DNA of 64,000 nt, from contig JAGYIT010000016.1 in assembly GCA_018402445.1 (NCBI GenBank), positions 306,552 through 370,551 on the forward strand, given 5' to 3'. Positions 45,609-53,336 of the stretch are shown piece after piece. The notes beneath the pieces are model-generated. The model was given only the letters and a program-made list of their open reading frames with translations. It was not told where the DNA came from and searched no databases. This DNA comes from Akkermansiaceae bacterium (lineage in GTDB: Bacteria; Verrucomicrobiota; Verrucomicrobiia; Verrucomicrobiales; Akkermansiaceae). The translations under genes were made by a program, and so were the position numbers. Within the stretch, counting starts at the first letter, position 1. Each line of letters starts with the position of its first letter.

Positions 45609-45932
45609 ATGAATACCGCGCTTTGCCTGTTAACGCTCGCCTGCCTCGTTTCCTGTCAGATAAATGACGATGAAGCATCCAATGGCGAACCAGATACCAC
45701 CAAGCCGGCACCCGTTGAGATCTCACCCACCACACCCATCGACGTAATGAAGCACGAAACCTTGGTCGGCCAGCCACTGGTACAAGTCCAGGCCGCTTGC
45801 GACGTGGAAGAAGTCGCCCATCGCGTGGTCGAGGTGGACGGCGAGGCGCGCCCGGTGACGATGGATTACCGCCCGGAGCGTCTGAACTTCAAGGTCAAGG
45901 ACGGCATCGTGACTGCTGTGACAAACGGTTAG
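45609..45932 (+). CDS. lipoprotein, I78-like peptidase inhibitor
   Basis: This 107-residue protein has a lipoprotein signal with Cys16 (LACLVSC). The C-terminal part VVEVDGEARPVTMDYRPERLNFKVKDGIV closely resembles the I78 family of small serine-protease inhibitors, which share a D-(Y/F)-R-P-(D/E)-R-L-N core. A role in blocking secreted proteases at the envelope is inferred. Its stop overlaps the end of the convergent ABC ATPase gene by 4 bp. Confidence 0.75.
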   Translation: MNTALCLLTLACLVSCQINDDEASNGEPDTTKPAPVEISPTTPIDVMKHETLVGQPLVQVQAACDVEEVAHRVVEVDGEARPVTMDYRPERLNFKVKDGIVTAVTNG

Positions 45933-46726
45933 GCCGAGCGCAGCATCGGGATCGAAGCCAGCAAGCGTTTCGTGTAATCGTCCTTCGGATGATGGAAAAC
46001 TTCATCCGCCGTGCCGAGCTCGACGATTTTCCCTTTATACATCACCGCGATGCGATCCGCGACATAGTGGACGACGCCGAGGTCGTGGGAAATGAACACC
46101 ATCGTCAGCCCGAGATCGGCCTGGAGCTTCTTGAGGAGGTTGAGGATCTGGGACTGGATGGAAACGTCGAGCGCGGAGACCGGCTCGTCGGCGATGATCA
46201 GCTTCGGCTCCGGGGCGAGGGCGCGGGCGATGGCGATCCTCTGCCTCTGGCCGCCGGAAAACTCGTGCGGGTAACGCCGCATCTGCCCGGCGTCGAGGCC
46301 GACGGTGGCCAACAGGTCGGTGACTTTTTTCTCGAGCGCGGTGCCTTTCAACTTCGGATGCCGCTGGCGCACGGCCTCTGCGAGGGTGGAGAAAACGGTC
46401 ATCCGCGGGTTGAGCGAGGCGTAGGGATCCTGGAACACCATCTGGAAATCGAGGCGGCGCTTGCGCACCTCGTGCGGGCGGAGCGCGCTGAGGTTTTCGT
46501 TGTTGAGGATCACCGCGCCGGAGGTGGGCGGGATGAGTTGCATGATCATTCGCGACAAGGTTGATTTCCCGCAGCCCGACTCGCCGACGAGTCCGAGGAT
46601 CTCGCCCTGCCGGATCTCAAGGTCAACGCCGTCCACGGCCTTGATCGTTTCCGTGAGGTGGCTGAGGAGGCCGCCCGCCTTTTTCACGAAATGCTTCTCC
46701 AAATCACGGATCTCAAGATAACTCAC
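45929..46726 (-). CDS. ABC transporter ATP-binding protein, OppF/DppF type
   Basis: This 265-residue ATPase has Walker A GESGCGKST, signature FSGGQRQRIAIARAL, Walker B LIIADEPVSALD and SHDLG. The group energises peptide or nickel importers. It lacks the usual C-terminal oligopeptide-specific tail beyond SIPMLRSA and stands alone, with no permease or binding protein nearby. GTG 46726 gives the family-like VSYLEIRDLEKHF start; the frame is open to 46768. Confidence 0.85.
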   Translation of the reverse strand: MSYLEIRDLEKHFVKKAGGLLSHLTETIKAVDGVDLEIRQGEILGLVGESGCGKSTLSRMIMQLIPPTSGAVILNNENLSALRPHEVRKRRLDFQMVFQDPYASLNPRMTVFSTLAEAVRQRHPKLKGTALEKKVTDLLATVGLDAGQMRRYPHEFSGGQRQRIAIARALAPEPKLIIADEPVSALDVSIQSQILNLLKKLQADLGLTMVFISHDLGVVHYVADRIAVMYKGKIVELGTADEVFHHPKDDYTKRLLASIPMLRSA

Positions 46727-46819
46727 GCATGGAGGTAAGCATCCGCCGCGCCGCCGCGCAATGCTCAAGACCCGCCCAAAAACCGTGACTTTTCCGCCGC
46801 GTGTGCGAGAAATTCGGCG

Positions 46820-47251
46820 ATGGAAACCCGGAAAGATGAGGAGATCGCCCTAAGGTTGAGCGTGGTCATGGGCGCTTGGTTCGTGTATGCTGGCGGGCTG
46901 AAAATTTTCTCCAGCGGGCTGGATCAGTTCGCGGTGGACATCGGGAACTACAAGCTCGTGAGCGGCGGCTTGGCGGTGGCCTCGGCCTACATCGTGGCAT
47001 GGGTGGAGGTCGTCGCGGGGATCTGCTTCATGCTCGGCGTGCTGAAAAAGGGCGCCTGGCTGGCGATGCTCGGGCTGGTGGTGGCTTTCAGTGTATCGGT
47101 CGGATCGGCCTGGTGGCGCGGGCTAGATATTTCCTGCGGCTGCCTCGGCGGGACGGAGAAAATTTCCTACTGGGCGAAGGCGGCGGAATTCGCGGCCTAT
47201 TACGCGGTGCTCGGCTTCCTGGCCTGGGTTTGGTGGAGGAAAACACCCTAG
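46820..47251 (+). CDS. MauE/DoxX-like membrane protein
   Basis: This 143-residue protein has four hydrophobic helices. It has FVYAGGLKIFS in the first, and WRGLDISCGCLGG near the third, with the CGC motif shared by MauE/DoxX-type proteins that are tied to disulfide or redox chemistry. The exact role is unknown. It lies 54 bp before pyrF in the same direction. Confidence 0.75.
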   Translation: METRKDEEIALRLSVVMGAWFVYAGGLKIFSSGLDQFAVDIGNYKLVSGGLAVASAYIVAWVEVVAGICFMLGVLKKGAWLAMLGLVVAFSVSVGSAWWRGLDISCGCLGGTEKISYWAKAAEFAAYYAVLGFLAWVWWRKTP

Positions 47252-47305
47252 GCGGAGACATAGAGTTTGCTTTGCGTCCGGCGAATTTTCGGCGAAGGAT
47301 GCGTC

Positions 47306-48118
47306 ATGCGTTTCGCGGAAAAATTGCAAGGGCGGGTGGAGTCCACGGGTTCGAGGTTGTGCGTGGGTCTCGATCCGAGGCCGGGCGAGGGCGGTGCAGC
47401 ACACGCCAGGGATTTCCTGCTCCAAGTAATCGAAGAGACCGCCGCCGCCGCCGCCGCCTTCAAGCCGAACATGGCCTACTTCGAGGCGATGGGCATCGAG
47501 GGCATCCGTGTCCTTGAGCAAATTCTCGCCGCGATTCCTGACGGCATCCCCATCATCCTCGACGCGAAACGCAGCGACATCGGCGAGACGCAGAAATACT
47601 ACGCGCAGGGATATTTCCACGGCTGGAACGTCGATGCCGTCACGCTCAACCCCTTTCTCGGATACGATTCCATCGAGCCCTTCCTCGATCACGCGGGCAA
47701 GGCCGTCTATCTCCTCGCCGTGACCTCGAACCCCGGCTCCGCCGATTTCCAGCGGCAGACGCTCGCGGACGGGCGGCAGGTCTTCGAGCTCGTCACCGCC
47801 CTCGGCGAGCGGGCGAAGTCCGAAGGCCGCGCTACGGATGTGGGTTATGTCGTCGGCCTGACGAATGCCGATGCCGTCCTTTCGAAAATGCCGGATGCCC
47901 CGCTGCTGGTGCCCGGCCTCGGTGCGCAAGGCGGGGATCTCGCCGCGCTGGCCGGCGCGAAACGCAGTGCCCCCGATGTGATCAATGTCTCGCGCGGCAT
48001 CCTTTACGCCGGGGACGGGAACGATTTCCGTACACGTGCGGAGGAATGGGCGGCGAAAATCACGCTCGGCTACGCTCGAACCTGCGAACGGGAATGGAAC
48101 CACGGATTTCACGGATGA
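47306..48118 (+). CDS. pyrF: orotidine 5'-phosphate decarboxylase (type 2)
   Basis: This 270-residue TIM-barrel enzyme makes UMP from OMP. The LDAKRSDIG motif holds the catalytic Lys-Asp pair; VGLDPRPGE, KPNMAYFE and VPGLGAQGG are also typical of the longer PyrF form. The last ~8 residues (WNHGFHG) and the stop come from an inverted CCACGGAT repeat, so the native end may have been cut short. ATG 47306 gives MRFAEKLQGRV; upstream codons were not used. Confidence 0.93.
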   Translation: MRFAEKLQGRVESTGSRLCVGLDPRPGEGGAAHARDFLLQVIEETAAAAAAFKPNMAYFEAMGIEGIRVLEQILAAIPDGIPIILDAKRSDIGETQKYYAQGYFHGWNVDAVTLNPFLGYDSIEPFLDHAGKAVYLLAVTSNPGSADFQRQTLADGRQVFELVTALGERAKSEGRATDVGYVVGLTNADAVLSKMPDAPLLVPGLGAQGGDLAALAGAKRSAPDVINVSRGILYAGDGNDFRTRAEEWAAKITLGYARTCEREWNHGFHG

Positions 48119-48180
48119 TCACGGATAAGAAGGGAATGAAACCAAGTTTCTTATCCGTGATCATCCGTGCCATCCGTGGT
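48099..48180. repeat. 32-bp inverted repeat of CACGGAT words at the end of pyrF
   Basis: Left arm 48099-48130 and right arm 48149-48180 match at 30 of 32 positions around an 18-bp centre. The left arm contains the pyrF stop codon. Confidence 0.9.
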
Positions 48181-48284
48181 CGGAAATCTTTCCTGCTCCT
48201 TGATGTAGGTAATCTGCCCTTTTTGGAAACGATTATCCCCAGCCCACGTTCCCCCCGCGGCTCTGCGTTGAAAACACCCCATCC

Positions 48285-49190
48285 ATGAGCGAACATTTCA
48301 CAGGCAACGGCTACTCCGGCCTCGCCCCCCAGAAAGGGTGGCCCGGCAGGAACGCAAAATTCCTGCGCCACCGCATCGTGCCCGGCATGTTCAGTAAACT
48401 CGGCGGCAGCATCCTAGAACCCGTCCTCACCGCCCCCGAAGCCGACCGCGTCCGCATCACCTGGATCGGCCACGCCTCGTTTTTCCTCCAGTTCGCGGGA
48501 AACTCCGTCGTCGTCGATCCGAACTGGGCGAAGTGGCACGGCCCGGTGAAGCGCCAGCGCCATCCCGGCCTGCGGCTCGGCGATGTCCCGGAGGTCGATC
48601 TCGTGCTCGTCACCCACGCCCACTTCGATCACCTCCACAAGCCCAGCCTCAAGGTCTTGCAGGCGAGCGAGGGCATCGTGGTGCCGAAGGGCAGCGCCTC
48701 GCTGGTGCGTAAGCTCGGTTTCCCTGCCGTGCACGAGGTGAAAATCTGGGACGAGCTGGAAATCCGCGGGATGAACGTGATTCACACGCCCTGCCACCAC
48801 TGGGGCGCGCGCTACGTCCACGACACCCACCGCGATTACGGCGGCTACATCGTCAAGGCCGGTGGCAAAAGCGTCTTCCATTGCGGCGATAGCACCTACT
48901 TCGACGGCTTCACGGAAATCGGAAAACGCCATGACATCGATATCGCGCTCATGCCCATCGGCGCCTACGAATCCCCCAGCGGCCGCGATGTCCACATGAA
49001 CCCGGAGCAGGCCGTCCGCGCCTTCGCGGATCTCGGCGCGAAAGTCCTCATCCCCATGCATTACGGCACTTTTCCCCTCGGAAACGAAGCGCTGCACGAA
49101 CCCGTCGAGCGCCTGCTCATGGAGGCCGACCGCCTAGGCATCAGCGACAAGATCCTTATCCCCGAGGAGGGCGTTGGCATCGAGTGGTGA
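48285..49190 (+). CDS. MBL-fold hydrolase, NAPE-PLD-like
   Basis: This 301-residue metallo-beta-lactamase-fold protein has THAHFDHL, the later HHWGARYVHDT, HCGDSTYFDGF and PMHYGTFPL, giving the metal His and Asp ligands. The layout fits the UlaG/N-acyl-phosphatidylethanolamine phospholipase D-like group. The substrate is unknown. It has no signal peptide. It ends 69 bp before the convergent next gene. Confidence 0.8.
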   Translation: MSEHFTGNGYSGLAPQKGWPGRNAKFLRHRIVPGMFSKLGGSILEPVLTAPEADRVRITWIGHASFFLQFAGNSVVVDPNWAKWHGPVKRQRHPGLRLGDVPEVDLVLVTHAHFDHLHKPSLKVLQASEGIVVPKGSASLVRKLGFPAVHEVKIWDELEIRGMNVIHTPCHHWGARYVHDTHRDYGGYIVKAGGKSVFHCGDSTYFDGFTEIGKRHDIDIALMPIGAYESPSGRDVHMNPEQAVRAFADLGAKVLIPMHYGTFPLGNEALHEPVERLLMEADRLGISDKILIPEEGVGIEW

Positions 49191-49259
49191 TGCGGAATGG
49201 GCTTCCGAGGCTTCCTTAGCCATCGCGGCAAGTTCTGTGGAGGATTCGGCGACCCGGCT

Positions 49260-50435
49260 TCACATTACCGACTCACACCAAGCCAGCGCCATCAGGCAGT
49301 AACCCGTGCCATACGGTTGATGGTAATCGTAGAGCGGGTAATCCCACCATGAGCCATCCTTTTCCTGGCGGGAAAGGATCAGGGCCGCGAGTTTCTCGGC
49401 GTAGGGCTTCTGCTGATCCGGTGGCAGGAAGCTAACAGATTCGGTGAAATAATAGATGCCGTAATAATAGAAATAACCCGAGATGCGGAAATGGATGTCA
49501 TGGGGCCGCGGACGTTTGCGGGCGATGGACAGCCAGCCTTCGCGGGCGAGGAAACGATCCGCCCATTCGATGATCACCTCGTCGGTGATGCCCTCGCGGC
49601 CCAGGGCGCGGAGCGCGGCGTTGCAGGCCTGGGAGCGGGCGAGCGAGCCGGCCGGGCGGTTGATGTCGGCGCGCGGGCGTCCGATGTGAGAATGCGAGTA
49701 GGTATAGGCCTTGTCCGGTGTCTGCTGGCGCTTGATCGAGTCCAGCGCGGCGGTGACGACCTTCCCGTTGAGCGTGAGGCCGAGCGTGTCGCGCCCCTCG
49801 CGCATGGCCAGCAGGACGGTGGCGGAGCTGAACGCGGTGGTGATCCCGCTGGGTTTCTGCGAGGTGAAATCATCGAAGAGATCGAGGTATCCCCAGCCGC
49901 CGTTCACGTCGGCGTAGCGGTTCACCAGATCCACCTGCTCCTGCGCGAGTTCCTTGTAGCGGGCTTTCCTGGAGGGATCGTTTTCCCGCTCGTGGAGCCG
50001 GATGAGGGCGCGCAACCCGTAGGCGTGGCCCCAGATGTTGTAGGTGGTAGTGGGGTCGGCGCGGCGCAGTTTCGGCAAATCCGTCTCGGCCCATTGCGCG
50101 GCCTTCTTGATGGCGGCGGCGGTCTCGGGTCGGGCATCCCCGGTATCGATCAGTCCGGAAAGGGCGAGCCCGGAAGCCCCGGCGCGGAAGGCGTGGTGCG
50201 CGCCGGGGATGGGCGCGTAGATGTTCAGGCCCTTCGTGCGCGTGGGACCGCCCCATGAGCCGTCCTTGTTCTGGTAGCCGACGAGGAAATCGACCCCGCG
50301 TGTGATCGACGCGCGGACTTGAGCTGGAGTCACCGGAACGGGTGCAGGTTCCTGCGCATGGGCGAGGGAGGCCAAAAAAAAGAATCCACCGCAAAGGCGC
50401 AGAGAGCGGAGAGGGGCGCGGAGAAATCGTTTCAC
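49260..50435 (-). CDS. secreted protein with squalene-cyclase-like (QW) repeats
   Basis: This ~391-residue protein has a signal peptide and an alpha/alpha-toroid of repeats such as QNKDGSWGG, NGGWGYLDLF and EKDGSWWDYPLYDY, the QW-type motifs of the prenyltransferase/squalene-oxidase fold. The DXDD catalytic motif of cyclases is not seen, so it may not be a terpene enzyme. The signal peptide PLRSLRLCGGF is encoded by a copy of the CTCTGCGG repeat found elsewhere. The GTG start at 50435 gives VKRFLRAPL; it is my choice but not certain. Confidence 0.75.
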   Translation of the reverse strand: MKRFLRAPLRSLRLCGGFFFLASLAHAQEPAPVPVTPAQVRASITRGVDFLVGYQNKDGSWGGPTRTKGLNIYAPIPGAHHAFRAGASGLALSGLIDTGDARPETAAAIKKAAQWAETDLPKLRRADPTTTYNIWGHAYGLRALIRLHERENDPSRKARYKELAQEQVDLVNRYADVNGGWGYLDLFDDFTSQKPSGITTAFSSATVLLAMREGRDTLGLTLNGKVVTAALDSIKRQQTPDKAYTYSHSHIGRPRADINRPAGSLARSQACNAALRALGREGITDEVIIEWADRFLAREGWLSIARKRPRPHDIHFRISGYFYYYGIYYFTESVSFLPPDQQKPYAEKLAALILSRQEKDGSWWDYPLYDYHQPYGTGYCLMALAWCESVM

Positions 50436-50494
50436 GTCGGTGATCCTAGGGGCGGATCGGGAAAGCTCAAGTGGCGTATCGGGCGCGAAACTCC

Positions 50495-50758
50495 TCAATC
50501 ATCGTAATGAAACCGGCATTGCATGATGAACACGCTGTCCCATTCCACACGGTAAATCAGGCGATGCTCTGATGTGATCCTGCGCGACCACCAGCCCTTG
50601 AGGTTGTTCCTCAGAGGCACGGGCTTGCCGATTCCAGTAAAGGGATTCCGTAGCGTGTCACGAATCACTTCGTTCACACGCATGAGGATTTTCTGGTCGT
50701 TTTCCTGCCAGAAAAGGTAGTCCTTCCAGCCGCTGGGTAGCCAACTGCTAGATGACAT
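50495..50758 (-). CDS. YoeB/Txe-family toxin, antitoxin absent
   Basis: This 87-residue protein has the full Txe/YoeB sequence: WQENDQKILMRVNEVIRDTLRNPFTGIGKPVPLRNNLKGWWSRRITSEHRLIYRV and an HYDD end. YoeB toxins are ribosome-dependent mRNA interferases. The gene that should precede it on this strand, a YefM-like antitoxin, is not there; an IS110-type element begins at its start codon. The N-terminal codons read MSSSSWLPSG, possibly created by the insertion. Confidence 0.85.
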   Translation of the reverse strand: MSSSSWLPSGWKDYLFWQENDQKILMRVNEVIRDTLRNPFTGIGKPVPLRNNLKGWWSRRITSEHRLIYRVEWDSVFIMQCRFHYDD

Positions 50759-52020
50759 GGGGTTGTCAGGCGGGGGTGGAAACCGCCAACCTGATCACCG
50801 TCATGAAACATTACAAAATCACCAATACCGAATCCTACGAATCAATCAAGCTCGGGATCGACGCCCACGCGAAGTGGTATTACGTCGCCCGGCAACTCGA
50901 CGGGGCGACCCCGCAACCGGTGCAGAAGATGGACTTTGAGGGTCTGCTGCACTTCGTGGCCAAGCAGAAGCGAATGGCCCGCGAAGTCCACACCTGTTAC
51001 GAGGCGGGAGCCTTCGGTTACCACCTGCACCACCGACTCACCGCCTTGGGGGTGACCAATTACGTCGTGCAGCCGCAGGACTGGGACGAGCGCGGCAAGG
51101 GAGTGAAGAACGACCGGATCGACGCCCAGGCACTCTGCCAGCGGCTCGACCGCTACGTGCGCGGCAACCGCAAGGCGTTCAGCGTGGTGCGGGTGCCCAC
51201 TGCGGAGGAGGAACGCGAGCGGGCCATCAGCCGCCAACGCCAGCAACTGGTGCGCGAGCGGCAGCGACTGCAGGCGATGGGCCGCAGCCTGCTGGCCATG
51301 CACGGCATCCATGTGAGCGGCAAGTGGTGGCAGGGCAAGACCTGGAGCAAAATCCGCAGCGAGGCACCGGAGTGGGTGATCGAGCGCCTGGAGGTTTTCA
51401 GCCGTCTCATCGCGCCGTTGGAAGTCGAGTCAGCGAAGCTCACCTCACAGATCGAGGCGGCGGCGGCGGACCAGAAGATCCCCAAAGGAGTCGGGCCGTT
51501 GACCTTCGAGGTTTTGCGCCGTGAGGTCGGCGACTGGTCGCGCTTCACCAACCGCAGGCAGGTTTCGAGTTATACCGGACTGTGCCCGCGCGAGCACAGC
51601 AGCGGCGGGAAACGAAGATCCGGCAGCGTCAGCAAGAGCGGCAACCCGAGGGTGCGCGCGATGCTGGTGGAAATGGTCTGGCGCATGACACGCTGGCAAC
51701 CGGGCTACCACGGATTGCAGAAGTGGCTGCCGGTGCTCACCGATCCGGCGCGCGGCGGTGCGGCACGCAAAAAGGCGGTGGTTGCCATCGCCCGGCAACT
51801 CGCCGTGGACCTATGGCGCGTGTTCACCGGGCAAACCACCGCGGAGAACCTCGGCCTCGTTTATCTCCCTGATGCCGCATGACGCGGATCCATCCCAACC
51901 CCACACCCATTCCTTACCAACCATGAGTCACTAACATTTTCCGACCGGCCACCGCCGCAACGAATGTCGCGCGTCTGAGAAATTCCATGAACGTGCCAAC
52001 CACGTCCGACTGCTAGATGA
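50744..52020 (+). mobile_element. IS110-family insertion sequence
   Basis: This ~1.28-kb unit is bounded by the 12-bp word ACTGCTAGATGA at 50744-50755 and 52009-52020, which includes a CT pair as expected at IS110-type cores. It holds one transposase gene and about 125 bp of noncoding DNA after it (51883-52008). In the IS1111 branch the guide (bridge) RNA lies downstream of the transposase, so this tail may encode one. The left noncoding end is short (~50 bp). Confidence 0.7.
50803..51882 (+). CDS. IS110-family transposase (DEDD recombinase)
   Basis: This 359-residue recombinase has the DEDD tetrad: Asp20 (LGIDAHAK), Glu67 (CYEAGAFGY), and Asp104/Asp107 (KNDRIDAQAL). The C-terminal Tnp-20 domain with GKRRSGSVSKSGNPRVR carries the serine proposed as the nucleophile. 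It appears intact. IS110 enzymes cut and join DNA with help of a bridge RNA. The ATG at 50803 gives MKHYKITN; an earlier in-frame ATG at 50752 lies in the element end. Confidence 0.93.
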   Translation: MKHYKITNTESYESIKLGIDAHAKWYYVARQLDGATPQPVQKMDFEGLLHFVAKQKRMAREVHTCYEAGAFGYHLHHRLTALGVTNYVVQPQDWDERGKGVKNDRIDAQALCQRLDRYVRGNRKAFSVVRVPTAEEERERAISRQRQQLVRERQRLQAMGRSLLAMHGIHVSGKWWQGKTWSKIRSEAPEWVIERLEVFSRLIAPLEVESAKLTSQIEAAAADQKIPKGVGPLTFEVLRREVGDWSRFTNRRQVSSYTGLCPREHSSGGKRRSGSVSKSGNPRVRAMLVEMVWRMTRWQPGYHGLQKWLPVLTDPARGGAARKKAVVAIARQLAVDLWRVFTGQTTAENLGLVYLPDAA

Positions 52021-52504
52021 GACCGCTTTTCCCTTCCCCGACCCGAATCAGTCACCTGGCGCTTTGCGATCAAGCAAACGCGCGGATAGCAGGCTGCGTT
52101 CGCCGGAACCCCGGCGAAGCCACCCAGGAAGGAAAGACATTCGTATCCGCCGTGTCCGGCTCCACAAATCCTCACTCCCGCGAGGTGGACCCGCTCCATT
52201 CCCGGGACCGTCATGGGGGCGCTGCCCCCAAACCCCCGGAGTTTTCCGCATTGGGCCAAGGGGCAAGCGCCTCAATAAAACGTGCCGCGCCGCAGGCAAA
52301 ACCGACGGCACGACACGGAGGCAAAGACCCCTTTGGCATCGTCCGCCGCTCCGGTTGCCCTCCGGCAGAGCCGTATCCTGCGGACGATAAGGAACCATAA
52401 CCCACATCAAGCCGCATCGCCAATTCTTCAATCCACTATCAACCCGCAAATCCAGCCGGACTAAGCAAGTCGGCTAAAACCTGAAAATATACACAATTTC
52501 CACA
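52021..52504. other. gene-free stretch with hairpins after the IS110 element
   Basis: I see no supported gene. A GGGGGC-GCT-GCCCCC hairpin with a CCCCCGG continuation lies near 52213-52240, and TCGTCCGC/GCGGACGA arms (about 52338-52390) enclose a GC-rich core. These may be parts of another mobile element or an RNA; neither can be shown here. Confidence 0.35.
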
Positions 52505-52783
52505 TCAACCCTTGACCAACCTCATAGCAGGAATTTGCTTTCTGCGGGAGGCCCCTGAAAGAGCCGGTGATCGGACCGGAGGCAGGGGAAAAAGGGGGTT
52601 GTTCAGCAGGATCGCCTTCGCCGAATCATAGAGCCGGTGGATGTGTTCCTCCAGGCGGAAGACCCGCCCGTTATAGAAACGGATCCCCTCGAAAATCCCG
52701 TCACCATACAGCAAACCATGGTCGAAAACCGAAATCCTCGCCTCACCCTCATCCACCAACTTGCCGTCCAACCAGATTTTCAT
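52505..52783 (-). pseudogene. N-terminal fragment of branched-chain aminotransferase (ilvE-like)
   Basis: The first ~60 residues ([58 protein letters not shown]) are a clear class IV aminotransferase start. From about 52603 the protein becomes Pro/Arg-rich and unrelated and then stops at 92 codons. The remaining ~220 residues and the PLP lysine are absent, so it cannot be active. It lies beside other remnants. Confidence 0.85.
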
Positions 52784-52901
52784 GTGTCCTTTCCCCGAAT
52801 CCTAGGCACACCACCCACCGTGGCAAGCGGAGGATGAGAAAAATAAAAGCTGGATTCCTGAAATGCTGGAACCCGAGGCCAGGGGAAATCCGGTGTTAAC
52901 A

Positions 52902-52924
52902 CATTTTGTCTGTCCCTTTGAATA
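52902..52924 (-). repeat. isolated copy of the RAYT-associated repeat
   Basis: These 23 bp are an exact inverted copy of TATTCAAAGGGACAGACAAAATG, the start of the repeats at 62710-62838 before the REP-associated transposase gene. It abuts the SEC-C fragment. Confidence 0.85.
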
Positions 52925-52925
52925 C

Positions 52926-53000
52926 GCGCCCCGCGTCGGCCGCAACCAGCCCTGCCCCTGCGGAAGCGGCCGCAAGTCCAAGAAATGCTGCGGCAAGTAG
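52926..53000 (+). pseudogene. SecA-type SEC-C tail fragment
   Basis: In this frame the DNA reads [24 protein letters not shown] and stop. This is the zinc-binding SEC-C motif (CxCxSGxxxxxCC) that ends SecA. There is no SecA body; the frame upstream runs into a RAYT-type repeat at 52902-52924. It is a detached 3' end, not a gene. The complete secA should be elsewhere. Confidence 0.8.
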
Positions 53001-53048
53001 GGGAAAAATGTTAGTTAGCGCGGGCTGCCTCTAATAAACGCACCCCAT

Positions 53049-53336
53049 TTACTCGCTCCTAACACCTATTGATCTATCGTAGATATGCACACTAAATCTT
53101 AGGCGGTTCTTCTCTAACGCAAAACTTCGGCTCGGATTTGCCCCAAAATAGCCGCCTTGGCTACCGCTAGCATCTCGATATTCAATACAAGCTCCCAATA
53201 ACCAAAATTCGGTAAATCTGAATCCGTGTTGCTCCCTGATTTTCAGATCACCAAAAGCAATAATGAATAAAACAACTATAATTGTAATCCAAATTACAAC
53301 GTATTGCCTCTTAGTTAGTAAACCAATTATATTCAT
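53049..53336 (-). CDS. small membrane protein after RHS gene, candidate immunity protein
   Basis: This 95-residue protein has one hydrophobic N-terminal helix (YVVIWITIIVVLFIIAF), then a soluble part with aromatic and charged residues. No family is recognised. It overlaps the RHS stop by 26 bp in the same direction and shares its low GC, as immunity genes for RHS tips do. Immunity function is inference from place alone. Confidence 0.55.
   Translation of the reverse strand: MNIIGLLTKRQYVVIWITIIVVLFIIAFGDLKIREQHGFRFTEFWLLGACIEYRDASGSQGGYFGANPSRSFALEKNRLRFSVHIYDRSIGVRSE

Noticed and set aside
51861..52259. Possible YefM-type antitoxin right of the IS110 element
   Set aside because: The minus-strand frame there is Gly/Arg/Cys-rich with no YefM features, so it cannot be the missing antitoxin.
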